From NCBI GenBank assembly GCA_030148365.1, contig JASBTO010000182.1, positions 1-17,969 of the forward strand: 17,969 bases of DNA, given 5' to 3'. This DNA comes from Kangiellaceae bacterium (GTDB lineage Bacteria; Pseudomonadota; Gammaproteobacteria; Enterobacterales; Kangiellaceae). The stretch's first letter is position 1, and each line of letters starts with the position of its first letter. The position numbers and the translations under genes are program-made. Of this stretch, positions 13,029 to 17,969 are shown piece after piece. The notes under the pieces are model-generated. The model ran no database searches, was not told the origin of the DNA, and saw only the letters and a program-made list of their open reading frames with translations.

Positions 13029-15188
13029 ATGAAGTTGAAATCTTACAAGCTGGCGGTTGCACCGCTTGCTGTAGCTTGTGCGCTCTACGGCAACAACGTT
13101 GTCGCCAAGGATCCTTCCATGACTGATAGCCTCGCGGCAGCGGGTGCTGCACCGCAAAGCATCGCCGGGGTCAGTCATCAGAGCAACCATAAAACCGAAC
13201 TCGGCGGCGGTCTGATTATCAAGTGGAAGTCGGACGCCACTGCCAAATCAAAAACCAGCGGTCCGGCCATGGCCGCCCTCGGCCAGCAAATCGCCGCGAC
13301 CATGCGGCACCACCGTTTTACCGCGCTCGGCTCCCAGGTTGTTCGGTTTGACAAGCTCCAACAGGTTGCCAAACTGGAGCGTTACGCCCAGCAACTCAAA
13401 GCACAGAACCCCGATATCGACTATGTAGAAGTGGATCGCTTCATGCATCCGCTGGCTACCGCCAACGACTCACGTTACAGCGAACAATGGCACTATTTTG
13501 AAACTGCCGGCGGCATCAACCTCGAGGCTGCCTGGGACACCACCGCAGGCGCCGGGGTCAATGTCGCGGTCCTCGATACCGGTTATCGCCCCCATGTCGA
13601 TCTGGTGAGTAATATACTGCCCGGCTACGACATGATCAGCGATTCTTTCGTCGGTAATGACGGCGGCGGCCGCGATTCCGATGCCAGGGATCCGGGCGAT
13701 GCCATCAGCGCCAATGAGTGCGGCGGCAGTCATGCCGCCCAGAACTCCAGCTGGCATGGCACCCACGTGGCCGGCACCATCGCCGCCGTTACCAATAACG
13801 GCTCCGGCGTCGCCGGCGTGGCCCACCAGTCGAAAATCGTGCCCATTCGGGTGCTCGGCAAATGCGGCGGCCTGACTTCCGACATTGCCGATGCCATGAT
13901 CTGGGCGGCCGGGGGATCCGTGTCCGGCGTGCCGGCCAACCCGAATCCGGCGAAAGTACTGAACCTGTCTTTGGGGGGCAGCGGCAGTTGCTCAACCACC
14001 ACCCAGAACGCCATCAACAGCGCCCGCGGCAATGGTGCCGTCGTAGTGGTGGCTGCCGGCAATGACAATGCCAATGTCTCCGGCTTTAATCCCGGCAACT
14101 GCAGCGGCGTAATTTCCGTTGCCGCCAATAATCGCGACGGAGGCCGCTCCTACTACTCCAATTATGGCTCCCTGATCGATGTCGCTGCGCCTGGTGGCGA
14201 ATTGTTCCAGGGATCGTCCACCAATGGCATTCTGTCCACGCTCAATACCGGCACCGGCAGTCCCGGCGCAGACAACTATGCGTTTTACCAGGGCACTTCC
14301 ATGGCGGCGCCTCATGTAGCCGGCGTGGCCGCGTTGATGTTCGCAGTGAATCCGTCCCTGACCCCCGATGAAGTGGAAGCCAAATTGAAGTCTTCCGCGC
14401 GGGCATTTCCGGCGGGCTCCGACTGCAACACCAGCACTTGCGGCGATGGCATTATTGATGCCGAAGCCGCCGTCGCAGCAGCCCAGGGCGGCACCCCTCC
14501 CGGTGGCGGCGACAGCGAACTCGACAATGGCGTTGCCGTGACCGGGATTGCCGGCGCTACGGGTGAAGAGATTTTCTATACCCTGGAAGTGCCGGCCGGT
14601 GCCACCGACCTCAGCTTCGCCACCAGCGGCGGGACCGGCGATGCCGATCTCTACGTCAGGTACGGCGCCGCGCCCACCACAGGCAGTTATGATTGCCGTC
14701 CCTACAAGAACGGCAACAACGAAACCTGCGATATCGCGACGGTGCAGGCCGGTACCTACCATGTCATGCTGCGGGGCTACAGCGCCTTTTCCGGCGTCAG
14801 CCTGATCGGCAGCTACACGGAAGCCGGCAGTGGCGGTGGTGGGGATTTCTTTGAGAACACCGGCAACGTCACCATCAGCGACAAGAGCACCGTTACCAGC
14901 GATGTCCAGGTCAGCGGCCGCAGCAGCATCGGCAGTGTCGATATTCATGTCGATATCAAACACACCTATCGCGGCGATCTGCGTATCAAGGTCATTGCGC
15001 CCGACGGCAAGTCGGCGACCCTGAAGGACATCAACAGCTCGGACTCGGCCGATAATGTGCTGGCCACCTACCCGTTGAACGCAAGCAGCGTCAACAACAG
15101 CGGCAATGGCACCTGGCAGCTGGAAGTCTACGATGCCTATAACGGCGACACAGGCTATATCGACAGCTGGTCGATCACCTTTAACTAG
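13029..15188 (+). CDS. Secreted subtilisin-family (S8) serine protease with PPC and P-domain C-terminus
   Basis: 719 aa. Signal peptide about 1-26 (KLKSYKLAVAPLAVACALYG). A propeptide occupies about 50-142, ending in the inhibitor-like DYVEVDRFMHPL. The S8 catalytic domain runs from about 150 to 485, with Asp183 (VAVLDTGY), His243 (WHGTHVAGT), the oxyanion Asn345 (AAGND) and Ser424 (GTSMAAPHVAG). A PPC domain follows at about 500-595 (DADLYVRYG, YHVMLRGYSAFSGV), then a glycine linker, then a P/proprotein-convertase-type domain at about 608-719 (DIKHTYRGDLRIKVIAPDG, TWQLEVYDAYNGDTGYIDSW). Paired cysteines suggest disulfides. The signal peptide and C-terminal domains suit type II secretion, with C-terminal trimming known in relatives. 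It probably digests extracellular protein. Excellent AAGGAG ribosome binding site; monocistronic, with a hairpin after the stop. Confidence 0.95.
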   Translation: MKLKSYKLAVAPLAVACALYGNNVVAKDPSMTDSLAAAGAAPQSIAGVSHQSNHKTELGGGLIIKWKSDATAKSKTSGPAMAALGQQIAATMRHHRFTALGSQVVRFDKLQQVAKLERYAQQLKAQNPDIDYVEVDRFMHPLATANDSRYSEQWHYFETAGGINLEAAWDTTAGAGVNVAVLDTGYRPHVDLVSNILPGYDMISDSFVGNDGGGRDSDARDPGDAISANECGGSHAAQNSSWHGTHVAGTIAAVTNNGSGVAGVAHQSKIVPIRVLGKCGGLTSDIADAMIWAAGGSVSGVPANPNPAKVLNLSLGGSGSCSTTTQNAINSARGNGAVVVVAAGNDNANVSGFNPGNCSGVISVAANNRDGGRSYYSNYGSLIDVAAPGGELFQGSSTNGILSTLNTGTGSPGADNYAFYQGTSMAAPHVAGVAALMFAVNPSLTPDEVEAKLKSSARAFPAGSDCNTSTCGDGIIDAEAAVAAAQGGTPPGGGDSELDNGVAVTGIAGATGEEIFYTLEVPAGATDLSFATSGGTGDADLYVRYGAAPTTGSYDCRPYKNGNNETCDIATVQAGTYHVMLRGYSAFSGVSLIGSYTEAGSGGGGDFFENTGNVTISDKSTVTSDVQVSGRSSIGSVDIHVDIKHTYRGDLRIKVIAPDGKSATLKDINSSDSADNVLATYPLNASSVNNSGNGTWQLEVYDAYNGDTGYIDSWSITFN

Positions 15189-15208
15189 AGACGTCACCGG
15201 CACGCGGA

Positions 15209-15241
15209 AAAGAACGGGCGGCTGCGGCCGTCCGGTTCTTT
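15209..15241 (+). terminator. Strong hairpin terminator after the protease gene
   Basis: AAAGAAC-GGGCGG (15209-15221) pairs with CCGTCC-G-GTTCTTT (15228-15241) through a 13-bp stem containing one G-U pair and one bulged G, with the 6-nt loop CTGCGG. The stem starts 20 nt after the protease stop. A-rich DNA lies on the left and T-rich on the right, so it may stop transcription in both directions. Confidence 0.7.
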
Positions 15242-15322
15242 CCGGTCCGCGCACCAGGTCTCTGAATTGTCCCGAATTCGGTGTTACACTTGCCGAAACC
15301 GAAGAATAACCGACTGTATTCC

Positions 15323-15967
15323 ATGTCCTACAAGCACGCCTTTATCGAACTGGCACTGAAAAAGCAGGTCCTGAAATTTGGCGAATTTACCCTGAAATCA
15401 GGCCGCCAGAGCCCCTATTTCTTCAATACCGGTTTGTTCGATTCCGGTGGCGACCTCGCCGCCCTCGGCAAGTTTTACGCCCAGGCTATCGTCGACTCGG
15501 GCCTGGAGTTCGATATGATTTTCGGCCCGGCGTACAAGGGTATTCCCCTGGTCGCCGCAACGGGTATCGCGCTGTCGGACGAACATGGAAAGGATCTGCC
15601 TTACTGTTTCAATCGCAAGGAAGCCAAAAACCACGGCGAAGGTGGCTCCTTGGTGGGCGCCCCCATGGCAGGGCGGGTGCTGATTATCGATGACGTCATC
15701 TCGGCCGGTACCGCCATTCGGGAGTCCATCGACATCATCAGGCAGGCTGGTGCGACACCCGCCGGTGTCCTGATCGCGCTGGACCGCCAGGAACGGGGGC
15801 AAGGCGCCCGGTCCGCAATCCAGGAGGTTGAAACCGAATATCAGTTGCCGGTCCGGTCGATTATCAATCTCGACGATCTGGTCGAATATTTACAAAATCG
15901 CCAGGATCTGCTCAACTGCTTTGAACAAGTACAAGACTATCGAAGCCGATACGGTATAAAAAATTAA
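15323..15967 (+). CDS. pyrE: PyrE, orotate phosphoribosyltransferase
   Basis: 214 aa, the usual length. Begins with FIELALKKQVLKFGEFTLKSGR, then SPYFFNTGLF and the flexible catalytic loop FNRKEAKNHGEGG at 96-108. The PRPP-binding motif VLIIDDVISAGTA is at 119-131. It joins orotate to PRPP to make orotidine-5'-phosphate in de novo pyrimidine synthesis. The frame opens at a GTG at 15281, but the extra 14 residues have no family character, and the ATG at 15323 gives the standard N-terminus. The ribosome binding site is weak. The 134-bp gap before it contains the protease terminator and probably the pyrE promoter, which I cannot place with confidence. Confidence 0.96.
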   Translation: MSYKHAFIELALKKQVLKFGEFTLKSGRQSPYFFNTGLFDSGGDLAALGKFYAQAIVDSGLEFDMIFGPAYKGIPLVAATGIALSDEHGKDLPYCFNRKEAKNHGEGGSLVGAPMAGRVLIIDDVISAGTAIRESIDIIRQAGATPAGVLIALDRQERGQGARSAIQEVETEYQLPVRSIINLDDLVEYLQNRQDLLNCFEQVQDYRSRYGIKN

Positions 15968-15982
15968 CGAAGTGGGGAATTT

Positions 15983-16966
15983 ATGAATTTACTCAATCCG
16001 GGGCGCCTGGCCATTCTGTTGGCGACGCTTTGCATGCTCCTGGCCAGCGGCTCAGCCCTCGCCAAGCGTTATTACCGGTTCGAAGACGCGCAGGGCAAAA
16101 TTCGCGTGCTCGACTATCTGCCGGCGGAAGCCGCCCAGAACGAATATGAAATCGTCGACGAGAAAGGCGCGCTCATCCAGAAGGTGGGCCGCGCCATGAC
16201 CGTCGAGGAAATCCTCGCCGAGCAGGAAAAACAGAAAGAACTCAAAGAAAAATCCCGCATCGCCCAGGAAAAGCGGCGCCGGGACTCCTTGCTGCTCCGC
16301 CAGTTCTACAGCATTGACGATATCCTGCGCGCGCAGGACTCCCAGTTAAACGCCATCAATATCAATATCGCGATCCAGAAATCCAAGAACCTGCTGCTCA
16401 AAGCCCAGCTTTTCGAAATGCAGGAGCGAGCCGCCGAGCTGGAGCGGAGCGGTAAGCCCCTGCCGGCCAACCTGACCAAATCCATTGCCGACAGCCAGAA
16501 ACAGATTGTCGACAACCTTGAAATCGTAGGCGCGTTCCGGGATGAGAAACGGGTGGTGCAGGAGCAGTTCAAGAGCGACCTGATCCGCTTCAAGGAGCTC
16601 AAGGCCAAGCAGCTGGTCAACCGCAATCTGACCAACCTGAATCGCCAGTTTGCCAAACAGATTTACACCTGCAACGGACAGATTGAGTGCAACAAGGCCT
16701 GGCAACTCTCGCAACTGTTTGCCCACGAGCATGCCACCGGCAAACTGGAAATCATCACCGATACCCTGATCCTGAGCAGCAAGCCCCGCCAGGAAAATGA
16801 TATCTCCCTGTCTCTGGCGCGCATTCCGGAAAAGGAAGACCGCATGCAAATCGTGCTGGAAGTGGATTGTTTCGATAGCGATCAAGGCAATGCGCTCTGC
16901 GAGAGCCTGACGGTCGAAGAAATGAAGCAGGAATTCGTGCCTTACCTGTCCAGCAAACTGGACTGA
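15983..16966 (+). CDS. Exported coiled-coil protein with DUF4124-like N-terminus
   Basis: 327 aa, function unknown. Signal peptide about 1-27 (RLAILLATLCMLLASGSALA). The mature start KRYYRFEDAQGKIRVLDYLP resembles the DUF4124 pattern of an aromatic strand followed by D-x-x-G in gammaproteobacterial periplasmic proteins. The middle, about 75-225, is rich in Glu, Lys and Gln with heptad-like spacing and probably forms coiled coils (EEILAEQEKQKELKEKSR and later segments). The C-terminal part, about 230-327, contains two cysteine pairs (YTCNGQIECNK; DCFDSDQGNALCES), likely disulfides. No membrane segment follows the signal peptide. It starts 15 nt after the pyrE stop with GGGGAA before the ATG and is probably cotranscribed with pyrE. 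The role cannot be inferred from sequence alone. Confidence 0.8.
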   Translation: MNLLNPGRLAILLATLCMLLASGSALAKRYYRFEDAQGKIRVLDYLPAEAAQNEYEIVDEKGALIQKVGRAMTVEEILAEQEKQKELKEKSRIAQEKRRRDSLLLRQFYSIDDILRAQDSQLNAININIAIQKSKNLLLKAQLFEMQERAAELERSGKPLPANLTKSIADSQKQIVDNLEIVGAFRDEKRVVQEQFKSDLIRFKELKAKQLVNRNLTNLNRQFAKQIYTCNGQIECNKAWQLSQLFAHEHATGKLEIITDTLILSSKPRQENDISLSLARIPEKEDRMQIVLEVDCFDSDQGNALCESLTVEEMKQEFVPYLSSKLD

Positions 16967-17007
16967 TTACAAACGGGGATTTACAGAGAAAAGCGTTACC
17001 GCGAATC

Positions 17008-17046
17008 AGCGGTTCCGGGTCAGCTAACCGGCGAACCGGAACCGCT
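17008..17046. terminator. Hairpin between convergent genes, overlapping the end of slmA
   Basis: AGCGGTTCCGG (17008-17018) and CCGGAACCGCT (17036-17046) form a perfect 11-bp stem with a 17-nt loop. It lies 41 nt after the plus-strand gene and covers the last codons and stop of slmA on the minus strand. The plus side has no T-tract; on the minus strand CTTTTC follows some distance after the stem. It may serve as a bidirectional stop for the two convergent transcripts. Confidence 0.5.
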
Positions 17047-17658
17047 AAGCATCTCTTCCGCGACCGGCATTTCCAGCATACGGCTCAGTAATTGCCACTG
17101 CGCGGGCCACTGGGCCAGTGGCGACTGACTGAAATCACTACGAACGTACTGGGCGATGCGGCCTTCCGCCGACGCCATCAGCAGATTGGCGACGGTACCG
17201 GGGTCTTCGGTGCGGGCGCCGGGAGTCCGTAACGCCTCTTCCCGCAACCATTGCTTCATCTGCACTTCCAGACGACCGAAGACTTGTGAAACCCGATCCC
17301 GCAAACGCGCCTGCTCGCCGACCAGGGCGTCACAGGTCAACAGCCGGCAGATCCCCGGATTCCGATCGGCAAAGGCGAGCAACAGATTGAGCAACTGACC
17401 GCACTTGCCCGCGGCATCGCCGGCGTCCTGACCAATGACACGGACCCGCGAGAAAAGACTCTCCTCCACAAACTCGAGTAAACCTTCGAACATGCGCGCC
17501 TTGCTCGGGAAATGCCGGTACAACGCCGCCTCCGAGACCCCGACCTGGCGAGCGAGCCGGGCCGTCGTGATGCGGCTCCCCGGTTCCGACTCCAGCATGA
17601 AAGCCAGAGCTTCAAGGATTTGCTGGGGACGATTCCCACTCTTCTTGGTTGGCGGCAT
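17020..17658 (-). CDS. slmA: SlmA, TetR-family nucleoid occlusion factor
   Basis: 212 aa, normal SlmA length. Helix-turn-helix at about 28-52 (ITTARLARQVGVSEAALYRHFPSKARMFEGL), with the all-helical TetR-like C-terminal domain after it. LLTCDALVGEQARLRDRVSQ is characteristic of SlmA. Family knowledge: SlmA binds specific chromosomal sites and, once DNA-bound, blocks FtsZ polymerisation over the nucleoid, so cells do not divide across unsegregated DNA. The start is ATG at 17658 with a good AGGAGC ribosome binding site. It begins 9 nt after the algC-like stop, so the two are probably one transcript. The neighbourhood with pyrE is a known placement for slmA. Confidence 0.93.
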   Translation of the reverse strand: MPPTKKSGNRPQQILEALAFMLESEPGSRITTARLARQVGVSEAALYRHFPSKARMFEGLLEFVEESLFSRVRVIGQDAGDAAGKCGQLLNLLLAFADRNPGICRLLTCDALVGEQARLRDRVSQVFGRLEVQMKQWLREEALRTPGARTEDPGTVANLLMASAEGRIAQYVRSDFSQSPLAQWPAQWQLLSRMLEMPVAEEMLSGSGSPVS

Positions 17659-17666
17659 AGGTGCTC

Positions 17667-17969
17667 CTAAAAGGGTAACTCGATATTGCTATCGACCTTT
17701 TTCAATTGCTCCCGGAAAATGTTCTGAATGCGCTCCAGGGCCGCTTGATTCTCGGCTTCGAAGCGGATCACGAGGCATGGCGTGGTGTTGGAAGCTCGCA
17801 CCAGACCCCAGCCGTCCGTATAGTCGACGCGCACGCCGTCGATGGTATTTATTTTGCCGTCCCCGAACTCGCCAAAGGCGGCCAATTGTTTGATAAAGGC
17901 GAACTTCTGCTCATCGGACACCGCGACGTTCAGCTCCGGCGTCGCAAGAGCGTCCGGCAGATCGTCGAA
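17667..17969 (-). CDS. algC: Phosphomannomutase/phosphoglucomutase (AlgC type), C-terminal 100 codons only
   Basis: Partial: the gene enters from the right edge on the minus strand and ends at 17667. The visible 100 residues hold LATPELNVAVSDEQKFAFI, INTIDGVRVDY and DGWGLVRASNTTPCLVIRFEAE. The last is the phosphate-binding RASNTTP loop of domain 4 in alpha-D-phosphohexomutases. Family knowledge: AlgC interconverts mannose-6-P/mannose-1-P and glucose-6-P/glucose-1-P for LPS core and exopolysaccharide. A GTG at 17921 is an internal valine, not a start. The gene symbol rests on the C-terminal motif and on the slmA/pyrE context. Other hexomutases of the family are possible. Confidence 0.88.
   Translation of the reverse strand, partial: FDDLPDALATPELNVAVSDEQKFAFIKQLAAFGEFGDGKINTIDGVRVDYTDGWGLVRASNTTPCLVIRFEAENQAALERIQNIFREQLKKVDSNIELPF

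Noticed and set aside
13992..15254. 420-codon minus-strand ORF
   Set aside because: Antisense shadow of the protease gene, and its upstream part begins inside the terminator hairpin.
15281..15322. Longer PyrE from a GTG start
   Set aside because: The 14 added residues lack family character, and the internal ATG gives the standard PyrE N-terminus and length.
17667..17921. Separate 84-codon gene
   Set aside because: Its start is an internal GTG; the frame continues without a stop to the right edge with typical hexomutase sequence.

Overview
The window reads as chromosome of a GC-rich gammaproteobacterium. The lptD-surA-pdxA-rsmA cluster, the AmgK/MurU cell-wall recycling pair, DjlA, SlmA and an AlgC-type phosphomannomutase/phosphoglucomutase together suggest a lineage near Pseudomonadales or related marine groups. 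I cannot name a genus. No tRNA, rRNA, CRISPR array or intact insertion sequence was seen.

Left edge (1-2772, minus strand): a very large gene, cut off at its 3' end by the window, encodes two successive alpha/beta-hydrolase (lipase/esterase) modules in one chain. A 52-residue basic ORF with a good ribosome binding site ends 5 nt before it. This is the least ordinary part of the window. It is separated from the core genes by two tandem copies of a 91-bp palindromic (REP/MITE-like) repeat at 2941-3115.

Core minus-strand operon (3189-6357): amgK, murU, djlA and a dimeric-type dUTPase follow one another with a 4-nt overlap and gaps of 5 and 24 nt. AmgK and MurU return N-acetylmuramic acid to UDP-MurNAc. 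DjlA is a membrane-anchored DnaK co-chaperone. The dUTPase removes dUTP.

Divergent plus-strand operon (6485-12310): lptD, surA, pdxA and rsmA, the conserved outer-membrane-biogenesis cluster. SurA chaperones outer-membrane proteins, LptD among them. LptD here has an extended N-terminus with two extra cysteines. The first three genes start with TTG, GTG and TTG.

Accessory plus-strand genes (12427-15188): where apaG-apaH often follows rsmA, there is a single-domain PilZ protein with its own operator-like promoter. A secreted subtilisin-family protease with PPC and P-domain C-terminal modules comes next, closed by a strong hairpin.

Right end: pyrE and a periplasmic coiled-coil protein run on the plus strand and converge on slmA and the 3' end of an algC-like gene on the minus strand.

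Only the left-edge double hydrolase with its small upstream ORF is a real candidate for an undescribed system, and that is inference from domain content. Everything else fits known families.
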